From the NCBI GenBank assembly GCA_017543285.1, contig JAFYGK010000008.1, positions 42,558 to 106,557 of the forward strand: DNA of 64,000 nucleotides. The letters are read 5' to 3'. Below the pieces are notes generated by a model. It searched no databases and had not been told where the DNA came from. It saw nothing but the letters and a program-made list of their open reading frames with translations. Every line of letters begins with the position of its first letter. Positions within the stretch are counted from its first letter, which is position 1. The DNA is from Clostridia bacterium. Its GTDB lineage: Bacteria; Bacillota; Clostridia; Oscillospirales; Acutalibacteraceae. The position numbers and the translations under genes are program-made. Shown piece after piece: positions 16,111 through 25,743 of the stretch.

Positions 16111-16611
16111 ATGGCGGAGTTATTTAACGACAATACCGAGGCAAGAGCATACGACCTGTCGCTGTTCGAGCCGGGCATTGAAAGCCGCCCCAGAAGGGGC
16201 GAAGTCCTTGAAATGCCCAAAAAGCGTGAAAACACAACGGCGAAGCACCTTGAAAACTTTTTTAAGGCCTCCTATGCCATTTTTATCGCGGTCGTCATCG
16301 TGGTGATGTTCTTCTGTCTCCTTATGTGCAGGGTAAGGCTCGATGAGATCGGAAACGACATCTCTGAAGCGCAGTCGCAGCTTGCCATAGCGCAGTCGGA
16401 TTACACCGTGCTTTCGCTTGAGCTGAAATCGAGAACGTCGGTGGAAAAGCTTGAGGAAAAATCTGAGGAGCTCGGAATGGACAAGCTCCAGAAATACCAG
16501 ATACAATATTTCTCAGTCAACGACGGCGACAAAACGGAAATAATAGAACCGGAGGAAACCCCGGATGTTTTTTCTCAGGTTTCCGGCTTTATTAAGGAAC
16601 TGCTGGAATAA
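16111..16611 (+). CDS. ftsL: FtsL-like cell division protein
   Basis: The 166-residue bitopic membrane protein has a basic cytoplasmic region, one membrane helix (YAIFIAVVIVVMFFCLLMC, about 54-74), and an extracytoplasmic coiled coil with heptad pattern (IGNDISEAQSQLAIAQSDYT to about 125), then an acidic tail. This topology and position between rsmH and the PBP gene define FtsL, which with FtsB/DivIC and FtsQ activates septal synthesis. Sequence alone is weak evidence because FtsL evolves fast. The frame extends upstream inside rsmH, but GGGGAGG before the ATG at 16111 fixes this start. Confidence 0.82.
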   Translation: MAELFNDNTEARAYDLSLFEPGIESRPRRGEVLEMPKKRENTTAKHLENFFKASYAIFIAVVIVVMFFCLLMCRVRLDEIGNDISEAQSQLAIAQSDYTVLSLELKSRTSVEKLEEKSEELGMDKLQKYQIQYFSVNDGDKTEIIEPEETPDVFSQVSGFIKELLE

Positions 16612-16698
16612 TTCAAACACCGCAGCATAATAATTACCGTAACGGCTGAGAGAAGCCGTCACGGGAAACCGAATTATGACTGCAAGAAAACGGATCGG

Positions 16699-16731
16699 AA
16701 AAGAGTTGAGACAGGATCTTGACTCTTTTTT
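16699..16731 (+). terminator. Intrinsic terminator inside the dcw cluster
   Basis: A 13-bp stem (16699-16711 with 16717-16729, two G-T pairs) closes a five-base loop and ends in a T run. It splits mraZ-rsmH-ftsL from spoVD onward. Confidence 0.75.
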
Positions 16732-16767
16732 ATATAAACTTTAATTGCACAAAATACGGAGTTTGTT

Positions 16768-16796
16768 TTGCATTTGTAATCTATATGTGGTATAAT
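16768..16796 (+). promoter_or_regulatory. Predicted promoter of spoVD and downstream dcw genes
   Basis: TTGCAT (16768-16773) and TATAAT (16791-16796) are 17 bases apart, just after the internal terminator. The large wall-synthesis block therefore has its own transcription start. Confidence 0.7.
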
Positions 16797-16884
16797 ACTA
16801 TGAAATAGATTTTTAACGGGCCGCATGTGCTCTTTGTCGAAACGACATTTTGCCCGGCTGCCCCGAAAATATACCGGAGGAGTA

Positions 16885-19152
16885 ATGAAAGAGAACAACA
16901 ACAGCTTCACCGGGCGCGGCATCAGCAAAAAATCCATCAACAAAATGCTGATAATAATGCTGGCGCTCGTCATAGTTGCTCCCGTGATTCTAATAATAAG
17001 CCTTGCGAACATTCAGTTTGTCAAAAACGCCGATTACCAGCAGCGGGCGATAACCCAGCAGCTTCGGGAAACGGTCGTCACGCCAAACAGAGGCACCATT
17101 TACGACACCAACATGAAGCCGCTCGCAAGCAGCGCAAGCGTCTGGACCATCGTGCTCAACCCCAAGGCTGTAAAGGATGAGGAGCAAAGAAACCTTGTGT
17201 CCGACGGAATGGCCGAAATACTGGACATAGACAGGGATACCGTCTATGAAAAGGCAGGGAAAAACAGATATTACGAGGTGCTGAAGAAAAAGGTCGACCA
17301 CGATACCTATGAGGCCGTAACACAGTTCATCACCGAAAACAAGCTGAGCTGCCTTTATTCCATAGACGACTCGAAGAGATACTATCCCTACGGGGCGTTT
17401 GCCTCCAGCATTCTCGGATTTACCGGCACCGACAACAACGGTCTGAGCGGACTGGAAAGCTACTACGAATCGCAGCTTGCCGGCACCCCGGGCTGGATTC
17501 TTCAGGCGAAGGACGCGACCGGCAGAGAAATGGAATTCGGATACGAGACCTCCTACGAGGCGAAAAAAGGAGCAAATCTCGTTCTCACCATCGACGAGGT
17601 CATCCAGCATTATCTGGAAAAGCATATCGATCTTGCGGCGACGGAAAACAACGTAACCAACCGCGTCACGGGAATTGTCATGGATGTTGATACCTGCGCC
17701 ATACTCGGAATGGCAACCACCGGCGAATTCGACCCAAACTCTCCTTTCGAGGTTGTGGATCCGGGACTTGTCAGGAAGCTGTCCGAACTGGAGGAAGACG
17801 AGGAAAAATACAAAAAGACCAAGCTGCAGTACCTGCAGACCTCATGGCAGAACAAAGCCGTTTCCGACACATACGAGCCGGGCTCGGTATTCAAGTCTTT
17901 CACGGCCGCCATGGCTCTGGAGGAAAAGGTGGTAAAGCAGGACGATATGTTTACCTGCACCGGAAGCTACAAGCCGATAGCCAGCATGAAAAGCGGAATA
18001 AGCTGCCACAGACATGCAGGCCACGGAACCATTTCCTTCAGAACGGGACTTCAGCAATCCTGCAATCCATGTTTTATGAAGGTCGGAGAAAGGATCGGAG
18101 CCGATCTTTTCTATAAATACTTCGGCGCCTTCGGTTTCCGGGAGCATACCGGAATAGATCTCCCGGGAGAAGCGAACAGCGTTTACCATTCGCTCGAAAC
18201 GCTGCAAAACCCCATTTCCCTCGCAACCGACTCATTCGGCCAGACCTTCAGGGTCACGCCGATACAGATAATAACCGCCATGAGCTGCATAGCAAACGGC
18301 GGCAAGCTGTGTACGCCGCATGTCGTGGACAAAATGGTCGACGATGACGGCAACATAATATCCTCTTCCGATACAACGGTCAGACGCCAGGTTATTTCTC
18401 AGGCAACATCGGAAGAAATGAGGGAGCTGCTCAAATCGGTCGTCGACGTGGGCGGCGCGAAAAACGCCTATATTCCGGGCTACAGAGTCGCCGGAAAAAC
18501 GGGAACCTCGGAAAAGCGAGATATTTATGACGAAAACGGCAACCAGATAACCGATCTGCGTATAGCTTCCTTCTGCGGATTCGCTCCCGCGGACGACCCC
18601 AAGGTTGCCGTGCTGATAGTTCTCGACGAGCCGCACGCGAGCAACATATCGGGCGGTACGATAGCTTCTCCTGTCGCCAAAGCGGTTCTGGAGGACGTCC
18701 TGCCTTACCTGGGAGTAGAGCCGATATTCACAGAGAAAGAGCTCAAGGATCTGGATATCAGCACTCCCAATGTCACGGGCGAATCGGTTGACGAGGCTCA
18801 GACCCGTGTTAAGGGCAGGGGACTCAAGGTAAAGATAATGGGCAACGGAACAAAGGTATTGTCACAGGTTCCCATGAGCGGCGAAGCCATTTCGAAGGAA
18901 GGCACGGTCGTTCTGTTTACCGATATAATCTCCGGGCAGGAGCTTGTCACCGTCCCCAATCTTATCGGCATGACGGTCAGCGAGGTTAATTCGGTACTGA
19001 TAAACGCCGGCCTCAACGTAAAATTTACCGGAAGCGATCTTTCATCGGGCGGAGCGACCTGCTACCGCCAAAGCATTCCTGTCGGAGATCAGGTGTCTCC
19101 CGGAACGATAATAACGGCCGACTTCCGCTATTCCACATCTGACGATGCATAA
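16885..19152 (+). CDS. spoVD: SpoVD/PBP2-type transpeptidase with two PASTA domains
   Basis: The 755-residue class B PBP has a short cytoplasmic tail, one membrane helix (LIIMLALVIVAPVILIISLA), a dimerisation domain with NRGTIYDTNMKPLA, and a transpeptidase domain. Catalytic motifs are SVFK (Ser334, Lys337), SCN at 392 and KTG at 538-540, all intact. Two PASTA repeats close the protein (about 625-685 and 690-755), beginning TPNVTGESVDEAQ and VPNLIGMTVSEVN. The layout matches SpoVD, the spore-cortex transpeptidase, and the vegetative divisome PBP at the same locus. As the only such PBP in the cluster it may serve vegetative septation too. The ATG at 16885 follows CGGAGGAG; the frame runs 60 bases further upstream. 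Confidence 0.93.
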   Translation: MKENNNSFTGRGISKKSINKMLIIMLALVIVAPVILIISLANIQFVKNADYQQRAITQQLRETVVTPNRGTIYDTNMKPLASSASVWTIVLNPKAVKDEEQRNLVSDGMAEILDIDRDTVYEKAGKNRYYEVLKKKVDHDTYEAVTQFITENKLSCLYSIDDSKRYYPYGAFASSILGFTGTDNNGLSGLESYYESQLAGTPGWILQAKDATGREMEFGYETSYEAKKGANLVLTIDEVIQHYLEKHIDLAATENNVTNRVTGIVMDVDTCAILGMATTGEFDPNSPFEVVDPGLVRKLSELEEDEEKYKKTKLQYLQTSWQNKAVSDTYEPGSVFKSFTAAMALEEKVVKQDDMFTCTGSYKPIASMKSGISCHRHAGHGTISFRTGLQQSCNPCFMKVGERIGADLFYKYFGAFGFREHTGIDLPGEANSVYHSLETLQNPISLATDSFGQTFRVTPIQIITAMSCIANGGKLCTPHVVDKMVDDDGNIISSSDTTVRRQVISQATSEEMRELLKSVVDVGGAKNAYIPGYRVAGKTGTSEKRDIYDENGNQITDLRIASFCGFAPADDPKVAVLIVLDEPHASNISGGTIASPVAKAVLEDVLPYLGVEPIFTEKELKDLDISTPNVTGESVDEAQTRVKGRGLKVKIMGNGTKVLSQVPMSGEAISKEGTVVLFTDIISGQELVTVPNLIGMTVSEVNSVLINAGLNVKFTGSDLSSGGATCYRQSIPVGDQVSPGTIITADFRYSTSDDA

Positions 19153-19252
19153 ACCGGTCTTCCGCAAGGGACAGAAACGGATTTTTTGCAGCACAGTTTT
19201 TTTGCAGCCGGTCTGACGGTGTGCAGTCCGGTCTGAAAGGACGGTTGATTCA

Positions 19253-20692
19253 ATGAAAATAAAAGAGCTTTTAAAGGGATTGAACATCTCAACTGAGTAT
19301 GATGATACAGAAGTGACCGACATAACCAACGATTCGCGCCGCGTAGGCGAAGGGAGCGTTTTTGTATGCATTGACGGCACCAACGCAGACGGCCATAAAT
19401 ATGCCGCGTCGGCCATAGAAAAGGGCGCCGGAATAATCATATGTCAGCACAGTGTAGGCGCGCAAAAAGAGATCATCGTGGACGATACAAGGCAGGTATA
19501 CACCGAAGCCTGCGCCAACTTTTTCGGGAATCCTTCCAGAAGGCTGCATCTTGTCGGAGTGACCGGAACGAACGGAAAAACGACGACGACCTATATAGTT
19601 AAGCATATTTTAGAAGAAAACGGCTTTAAATGCGGTCTTATCGGCACGATTCAGAACATGACCGGAAACAGCGTTTATGAAGCGCATAACACGACGCCGG
19701 ACGCATATGAGATGCAGAAGATGTTTTATGAGATGGTGCAAAGCGGCTGCACCCATTGCGTGATGGAAGTTTCGTCGCACGGTCTGGCCCAGGGAAGGAT
19801 GAACGGCTGTCATTACGATGTTGCCGTATTCACCAATCTGACGCAGGACCATCTCGATTATCACGGTACGATGGACAATTACCTTATGGCGAAGCGCCGT
19901 CTGTTCGAGTTGTGCGACATCGCCGTCGTCAACGCAGACGATCCCTACTGCGGGCGTCTTATTGACAAGCTCGACTGTAAGGTGGTAAAATATTCAATCG
20001 GCAGCAACGAAGCCGATTATACTGCCAAGGATATGCGCTACAATTCCGACGGGGTGCGTTTTATAATGCTTAACCCCGAAGGAGAGCCTGCGCGGGTAAA
20101 ATTCCCGATACCGGGCAGATTTTCGGCATATAACGCAATAGGGTCGGCTGTAGCTTCGATGATGCTGGGCATACCCTTTGAGAAGGCGTGCGAGGATCTC
20201 GCGACGGCGACCGGAGTAAAGGGGAGAGCCGAGGTCGTTCCGACCGGACGCGACTTCACCGTTATCATAGACTACGCTCACACGCCGGACGGACTTGTCA
20301 ATATTATTTCCGCCATGCGCGAAACGGTTGAGGGCAGGCTTGTCGTGCTGTTCGGCTGCGGCGGCGACAGAGACAAAACCAAGCGTCCTCTTATGTGCAG
20401 GGCAGTCATGGAAGGCGCGGATTTTGCCGTGATAACCAGCGATAATCCGCGGACGGAAAATCCGTCGGCAATAATCAAGGATATCCTCAAGGGTACAAAG
20501 GGATACGACACGCCCTATCAGGTCATAGAAAACAGACGGGAGGCAATACACTGGGCAATTAAAAACGCTCAGCCCAAGGACGTCATTATTCTTGCCGGAA
20601 AGGGTCATGAAACATACCAGATTCTCAACACCGGAACCATACATTTTGATGAGCGCGAGGTTGTCAGAGAGGCGCTCGATATGCTGGAATAA
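19253..20692 (+). CDS. murE: UDP-N-acetylmuramoyl-tripeptide synthetase (meso-DAP adding)
   Basis: The 479-residue ATP-dependent ligase adds the third residue to UDP-MurNAc-L-Ala-D-Glu. It has the Mur ligase N-domain (residues 1-100), the P-loop GVTGTNGKTTTTYI near 104-117, VMEVSSHGLAQGR near 170, and the C-terminal substrate motif DNPRTENP near 398-405. DNPR is the signature of meso-diaminopimelate enzymes, as opposed to lysine-adding ones. It is the first ligase of the cluster, followed 40 bases later by murF. Confidence 0.96.
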   Translation: MKIKELLKGLNISTEYDDTEVTDITNDSRRVGEGSVFVCIDGTNADGHKYAASAIEKGAGIIICQHSVGAQKEIIVDDTRQVYTEACANFFGNPSRRLHLVGVTGTNGKTTTTYIVKHILEENGFKCGLIGTIQNMTGNSVYEAHNTTPDAYEMQKMFYEMVQSGCTHCVMEVSSHGLAQGRMNGCHYDVAVFTNLTQDHLDYHGTMDNYLMAKRRLFELCDIAVVNADDPYCGRLIDKLDCKVVKYSIGSNEADYTAKDMRYNSDGVRFIMLNPEGEPARVKFPIPGRFSAYNAIGSAVASMMLGIPFEKACEDLATATGVKGRAEVVPTGRDFTVIIDYAHTPDGLVNIISAMRETVEGRLVVLFGCGGDRDKTKRPLMCRAVMEGADFAVITSDNPRTENPSAIIKDILKGTKGYDTPYQVIENRREAIHWAIKNAQPKDVIILAGKGHETYQILNTGTIHFDEREVVREALDMLE

Positions 20693-20732
20693 CACACCGG
20701 TTTAGTAATAAAAATCGGCTGGAGGGATAATT

Positions 20733-22091
20733 ATGAGGCTGACGCTGGAAGAGACAGCAAAGGCTGTCGGCTCAACAGATATATTTGACGGGGAGATAAC
20801 GTCGGTCTGCCGCGACACGAGAGATGTGTCGCCGGGCAGTCTCTTCATATGCCTCGAAGGCGACCGGTTTGACGGCCACGCCTTTGCCAGGCGCGCGCAG
20901 GAATGCGGCGCCGCTGCGATTTTGGCTCACAAAAAGGTCGACGCGGATATTCCTGTCATCATGTGCGAAAACACACGCCGCGGCATACTTGATCTTGCGG
21001 CGTATGTAAGAAGTCTCAAAAAAATCCCCGTTGTCGCGCTGACGGGCAGTGTAGGCAAAACGACGACAAAGGAAATGATAACCCTTGTCATGTCGGAAAA
21101 ATACAATACCCTCAGCACCATAGGCAATCTCAACAACGAGATCGGCCTGCCTCTCACCATCTTTCGCATGGATGAGGACACCGAGGCTGCCGTGCTGGAG
21201 ATGGGCATGAATCACTTCGGGGAGATTTCGAACATGTCAAAATGCGCCAGGCCGACAATGGCGGTGATAACCAATATCGGCGTGTCGCACATGGAGAACT
21301 TAGGTTCTCGCGCAGGCATACTTCAGGCCAAGACCGAAATACTTCACGGCATGGAAAAAGGCAGCTGCGTAATAATAAACGGCGACGACGAATATCTTTC
21401 CAATGCCGACCTAAGAGGCTTCAGGCCGGTTACATACGCCATAGAGAACCCCTGCGCCGATTTCATAGCAAGGCATATAACGCCGGAGGAAGCCGGCACC
21501 GGATTCGATATACTGCACGACGGCAGGGACTACAGCATATATCTGCCCGCGATCGGTCTGCATAATATTTACAATGCGCTTGCAGCGTTTGCCGTGGGAT
21601 GGCTGAACGGCGTTGAACCGGAAAAAATGAAGGAGGCGCTCGGCGGTTACGTCCCGTCCGGAATGAGACAAAGGGTGGTCAGTGCAGGGGACATCACGGT
21701 TATTGAAGACTGCTACAATGCGAGCCCCGACTCGATCAGGGCGGCATTGAGCGCGCTGTCCGCACTGCAGTGCCACGGAAAACGGATAGCTGTTTTAGGC
21801 GATATGCTTGAACTGGGCGAGGCCTCCGAGCAGCTGCACAGAAGCTGCGGATTAACGGCCGCGAAAAGCGCCGACCTTGTGCTGTGCTGCGGAGATATGG
21901 CAAAGCATTATCTCACCGACGCCGTAAGCAGCGGATACGACAATATAAAATATTTTGCCTCCAAGCAGGAGCTTCTTGGATACCTGCTTGACAGCATCGA
22001 AAGCGGAGATTCGGTTTTGTTCAAAGCCAGCCGCGCCATGAAGTTTGAAGATCTGCTCGACGGCGTTTACGCCGTTCACAAAAAGAGCTGA
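20733..22091 (+). CDS. murF: UDP-N-acetylmuramoyl-tripeptide-D-alanyl-D-alanine ligase
   Basis: The 452-residue ligase joins D-Ala-D-Ala to the UDP-MurNAc-tripeptide, completing the cytoplasmic precursor. The N-domain (about 1-90) is followed by the P-loop VALTGSVGKTTTKEM near 100-114, AVLEMGMNHFGEIS near 155, and the C-domain with IEDCYNASPDSIRAAL near 330 and VLGDMLELGE near 357. All are typical of MurF. GGAGGG precedes the ATG. The downstream gap to mraY is 56 bases. Confidence 0.96.
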   Translation: MRLTLEETAKAVGSTDIFDGEITSVCRDTRDVSPGSLFICLEGDRFDGHAFARRAQECGAAAILAHKKVDADIPVIMCENTRRGILDLAAYVRSLKKIPVVALTGSVGKTTTKEMITLVMSEKYNTLSTIGNLNNEIGLPLTIFRMDEDTEAAVLEMGMNHFGEISNMSKCARPTMAVITNIGVSHMENLGSRAGILQAKTEILHGMEKGSCVIINGDDEYLSNADLRGFRPVTYAIENPCADFIARHITPEEAGTGFDILHDGRDYSIYLPAIGLHNIYNALAAFAVGWLNGVEPEKMKEALGGYVPSGMRQRVVSAGDITVIEDCYNASPDSIRAALSALSALQCHGKRIAVLGDMLELGEASEQLHRSCGLTAAKSADLVLCCGDMAKHYLTDAVSSGYDNIKYFASKQELLGYLLDSIESGDSVLFKASRAMKFEDLLDGVYAVHKKS

Positions 22092-22147
22092 CATTATTCC
22101 GCGCTCAATAAAAGCGCAATCATCCTCTGAAAGGAAAGAATATTCAA

Positions 22148-23158
22148 ATGATAGCGATAACCTCCATCATTGCGGCAATGACTGCCTTTTTGGTAACTGC
22201 TGTTTCGGGAAGGATAGTAATTCCCTATTTAAGAAAGCTGAAATTCGGACAGACCATACTTGATATCGGTCCGAGATGGCACAAGTCCAAGCAGGGAACG
22301 CCGACAATGGGCGGAGTTATGTTTATAATTGGTATAGTCCTGGGAATCACCGTTGCCATGACGACATATGCTCTCGGTTGGAGAGAAATCTATTCGGGAG
22401 AAACCTCTCTTTCCAAGGTGAGGCTTTTCGCCGGAATTTCCCTGTGTATTCTTTCCGGTGTTATCGGTTTTATCGACGATTACCTCAAGGTGGTAAAAAA
22501 ACAGAATATCGGTCTGACCGCCCCGCAGAAGTTCGGAATGCAGATACTTGTTGCGCTTGGCTTTGCCGTAACGCTGTATATGGCGGGCGATACCAAGCTT
22601 TTCCTGCCGTTTATCGGTACGTTTGATCTGGGGGTCTGGTATATCCCGATCGTAGTGCTGTTTGTCGCTGGATTCAACAACGCGGTAAATCTTACCGACG
22701 GTCTCGACGGTCTCGCTTCAACGGTAACGACGATCGTTGCGCTGCTGTTTATGGTCCTGTCGGGAGTCGTCTGCAACAATGCGACAATGAGCCTTTTCAG
22801 CTCGGCCGTCGCAGGCGGCTGCCTCGGTTTTCTTATCTGGAATTTCTACCCGGCAAAGGTATTCATGGGCGACACAGGTTCTCTGTTTCTGGGAGGAGCG
22901 GTATGCGCCATGGCGTTTGGAATCGGCCAGCCGGTGCTGCTGATTTTTGCAGGCTTTGTCTATCTCATGGAAACGGCATCGGTCATGCTTCAGGTGGGCT
23001 ACTTCAAGCTGACCCACGGCAAGAGGCTTTTCAAAATGGCGCCCATCCACCATCATTTTGAGATGTGCGGCAAAAATGAGATCGCCATAAACCGACTTTT
23101 CGGCATAATCACCGTCATTGGCTGCGGTATTGCTTTTGTTCTCAGCTATTTCGGATGA
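22148..23158 (+). CDS. mraY: Phospho-N-acetylmuramoyl-pentapeptide-transferase
   Basis: The 336-residue polytopic membrane enzyme transfers phospho-MurNAc-pentapeptide to undecaprenyl phosphate, giving lipid I. About ten hydrophobic segments are present. Active-site motifs include PTMGGVMF near 55, IGFIDDYLKVVKKQN near 107-121 with the paired aspartates, NLTDGLDGLA near 180, FMGDTGSLFLGG near 240 and the histidine motif PIHHHFE near 298. MurD, which acts before MurE in the pathway and is often encoded next to mraY, is not found after it. Confidence 0.97.
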   Translation: MIAITSIIAAMTAFLVTAVSGRIVIPYLRKLKFGQTILDIGPRWHKSKQGTPTMGGVMFIIGIVLGITVAMTTYALGWREIYSGETSLSKVRLFAGISLCILSGVIGFIDDYLKVVKKQNIGLTAPQKFGMQILVALGFAVTLYMAGDTKLFLPFIGTFDLGVWYIPIVVLFVAGFNNAVNLTDGLDGLASTVTTIVALLFMVLSGVVCNNATMSLFSSAVAGGCLGFLIWNFYPAKVFMGDTGSLFLGGAVCAMAFGIGQPVLLIFAGFVYLMETASVMLQVGYFKLTHGKRLFKMAPIHHHFEMCGKNEIAINRLFGIITVIGCGIAFVLSYFG

Positions 23159-23240
23159 TCCGAAGGACGCGGGGCATAATCGGCCGCCGAAAGGGATATA
23201 AATAACAGGATAAGGATTTACGATGGAAAGGAGCGACGTT

Positions 23241-24407
23241 ATGGATTCTGCATCTGCAAACTCTGCCCGCAGTAAAATGGAGGGCAAAAGAAACGGCGGC
23301 ATAAGGTCGCTTTTCACTGTCGGAACATTCGATTGGACGTTTTTTATTGTTACGATCGCGCTTCTTGCCATAGGAATAGTTATGATGTTTTCAGCGAGCT
23401 ATGCTTATGCCGGATACTATAACGGAAACAGACTGTTTTATGTCAAGCAGCAGGCCAAGTGGCTGATTCTCGGCATCGCACTGATGATTTTCATGTCGTT
23501 TGTCAGCACAAAATTTATACGCGTGTTTTGGATACCGGGACTTCTTCTTTCCTATGCCTGCCTTGCTCTCGTGCTTGTGCTTCCCGCGGTCAGAGGAGTT
23601 CATCGCTGGATCTATATCGGCAGCTTTAACTTTCAGCCGACCGAAATTGCCAAGCTGGCGATCATCCTGTCCTTCGCGCACCTGATCGCATACAATTACG
23701 AAAAAATGGGCACCTTCAAATACGGATTCGCGCCCTTTGCGGTCATACTTGCCACAACCGTTGTGCTTGTTATCAGAGAACCCCATGTCTCTGCGACTAT
23801 AATCATCTGTCTCATCGGCGGAATCATGATGCTTGTCGGAGGAACGAAGCTGCGCTGGTTCTTTTTGGTCGGCGCGCTGGGCGTCGGAGTTCTTATATGG
23901 CTGATATTCTTTTCGGGAAAAATGGATTACGCCATGAAGCGCATAGAGATCTGGCAGAATCCGTTCCTCGATCTGAGAGGCGACGGCTGGCAAACGGTGC
24001 AGTCGCTTTACGCCATAGCGTCCGGCGGACTGATGGGCTCCGGAATCGGTAATTCCATGCAGAAATACATGTATGTTTCAGAGCCGCAGAATGACTTTGT
24101 CTTTGCCATTGTATGCGAAGAGCTCGGTTTTGTCGGCGCCGTCATAATCATCATTCTGTTTGCGATTCTTATCTGGCGCGGCTTTGTCATAGCAATGCGA
24201 GCAAAGGACAGATTCAGCTCCATGCTGGTGCTGGGCATTATTGTTCAGCTCGGCATCCAGGTCATGCTGAACATCGCCGTTGTAACGAATACCATTCCGA
24301 ACACCGGCATCAGCCTGCCGTTTTTCAGCTACGGCGGCTCGAGTATGATAATGCTGCTTATGCAGATGGGCATTGTTCTGTCGGTGTCCAAGAACGGATA
24401 CCGATGA
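23241..24407 (+). CDS. ftsW: FtsW/RodA/SpoVE family peptidoglycan polymerase
   Basis: The 388-residue SEDS protein has ten hydrophobic segments and polymerises lipid II together with a class B PBP, here most likely the SpoVD-type protein of the same cluster. Family motifs include VMMFSASYAYAGYY, NFQPTEIAKLAIIL and the C-terminal NTGISLPFFSYGGSSMI. Position in dcw fits FtsW or SpoVE; the two cannot be separated by motif. I prefer the ATG at 23241, with AAGGAG seven bases upstream, over the in-frame ATG at 23223. Confidence 0.93.
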   Translation: MDSASANSARSKMEGKRNGGIRSLFTVGTFDWTFFIVTIALLAIGIVMMFSASYAYAGYYNGNRLFYVKQQAKWLILGIALMIFMSFVSTKFIRVFWIPGLLLSYACLALVLVLPAVRGVHRWIYIGSFNFQPTEIAKLAIILSFAHLIAYNYEKMGTFKYGFAPFAVILATTVVLVIREPHVSATIIICLIGGIMMLVGGTKLRWFFLVGALGVGVLIWLIFFSGKMDYAMKRIEIWQNPFLDLRGDGWQTVQSLYAIASGGLMGSGIGNSMQKYMYVSEPQNDFVFAIVCEELGFVGAVIIIILFAILIWRGFVIAMRAKDRFSSMLVLGIIVQLGIQVMLNIAVVTNTIPNTGISLPFFSYGGSSMIMLLMQMGIVLSVSKNGYR

Positions 24408-24455
24408 GCTTCATAACAAACAAAACACAGCTATGGCTTCAGGAGGATATATTTA

Positions 24456-25589
24456 ATGAGGGTATTATTGGCAGGCGGAGGCACGGCAGGACATATAAAT
24501 CCCGCGCTTGCAGTCGCGCAGTATATAAAGAAAAAACAGCCGGACGCGGAGATTCTTTTTATCGGAAACGCCGACTCAATGGAGAGCCGTCTTGTTAAAA
24601 GAGAAGGCTTCGATTTTGCGTCCATTGACGTCCGCGGCTTTCGCAGAAAGCTGAACTGGACCAACATAAAGCATGATATCGGCGCGTTCAGAAGGATGTT
24701 TACCTCAAGTTCCGAATCGGCGAGGATTATAAAGGACTTTAATCCCGATATCGCAATCGGTACCGGCGGATACGTCGCCGGACCGGTTATAAGAAAATGC
24801 CAGCAGCTTGGCGTACCCACGATAATCCATGAGTCCAACGCTTTCCCGGGCGTGACGACAAAGATGCTCTGCAAAAAAGCCAAGGCGGTCATGCTTGCCG
24901 TTGAGGACGCGAAAAAACATCTGCCGGAGGGCTGCGTGATCAAGATGACCGGAAACCCTCTCAGGGAAGATATTCTGACCGCCGACAAGCAGACCTCACG
25001 GCGTGAACTTTCCATGGGAGAAAAACCGCTTGTTCTGTCATTCGGCGGAAGCCTCGGAGCCGATAAGATCAATGCGGCAGTCGCCGAACTGATAAAATGG
25101 AATCAGAAGGAGCACAAGTGCTGTATTATTCACGGAACCGGCAGAGCGGGATACGTCCCGTTTATAAAGCTGCTCGAAGAAAAGGGAGTCGTTTTAGGCT
25201 CAGACATTGACACGGCAGTGCGTGATTATATCGACGACATGCCGAGATGCATGGCTGCGGCGGATCTTGTTATAAGCCGCTCGGGAGCCATGACGCTCAG
25301 TGAAATTCAGGCGCAGGGAAAGGCCTCGCTTCTCATCCCTTCGCCGAATGTCGCTGAAAATCACCAGTATCATAACGCTATGTCGCTTGTAAATAAGGAC
25401 GCAGGCGAGATAATAGAGGAAAAGGATCTGACTCCTCAGACCTTCATTGAAAAGGTAAACGGACTTATTTCCGATCCCGAAAGGCTGCAAAGGCTCGGCT
25501 GCAACGCAAAGAAAATGGCGATAACCGATGCGCGCGAAAGGATCTATGACATCATACTCGAAACGCTGAAAAACGAAAAAAATAAATAG
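24456..25589 (+). CDS. murG: Undecaprenyl-PP-MurNAc-pentapeptide GlcNAc transferase
   Basis: The 377-residue GT-B enzyme at the inner membrane face adds GlcNAc to lipid I to form lipid II. The N-terminal G loop is AGGGTAGHINPALAVAQ near 6-22; the second G loop is GTGGYVAGP near 104; HESNAFPGVTTKML near 130 and the C-terminal SGAMTLSEIQAQGKASLLIPSP near 273 with NHQYHNA are typical MurG motifs. AGGAGG lies upstream of the ATG. It is followed by a 154-base gap before murA. Confidence 0.97.
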   Translation: MRVLLAGGGTAGHINPALAVAQYIKKKQPDAEILFIGNADSMESRLVKREGFDFASIDVRGFRRKLNWTNIKHDIGAFRRMFTSSSESARIIKDFNPDIAIGTGGYVAGPVIRKCQQLGVPTIIHESNAFPGVTTKMLCKKAKAVMLAVEDAKKHLPEGCVIKMTGNPLREDILTADKQTSRRELSMGEKPLVLSFGGSLGADKINAAVAELIKWNQKEHKCCIIHGTGRAGYVPFIKLLEEKGVVLGSDIDTAVRDYIDDMPRCMAAADLVISRSGAMTLSEIQAQGKASLLIPSPNVAENHQYHNAMSLVNKDAGEIIEEKDLTPQTFIEKVNGLISDPERLQRLGCNAKKMAITDARERIYDIILETLKNEKNK

Positions 25590-25743
25590 ACGCCCGGATG
25601 CGACGTTTTTTCGGCATGGCGGACTCTTATTATTGAAGCGGCGGCAAATTGCCGGTTTTTCATGTCCCGCGCCGTTTCACTAACAAAAAATTCCGGCATA
25701 AGATACCTCAAAGACAAATAATTGAAGGGGTGTCTTTGCCATA

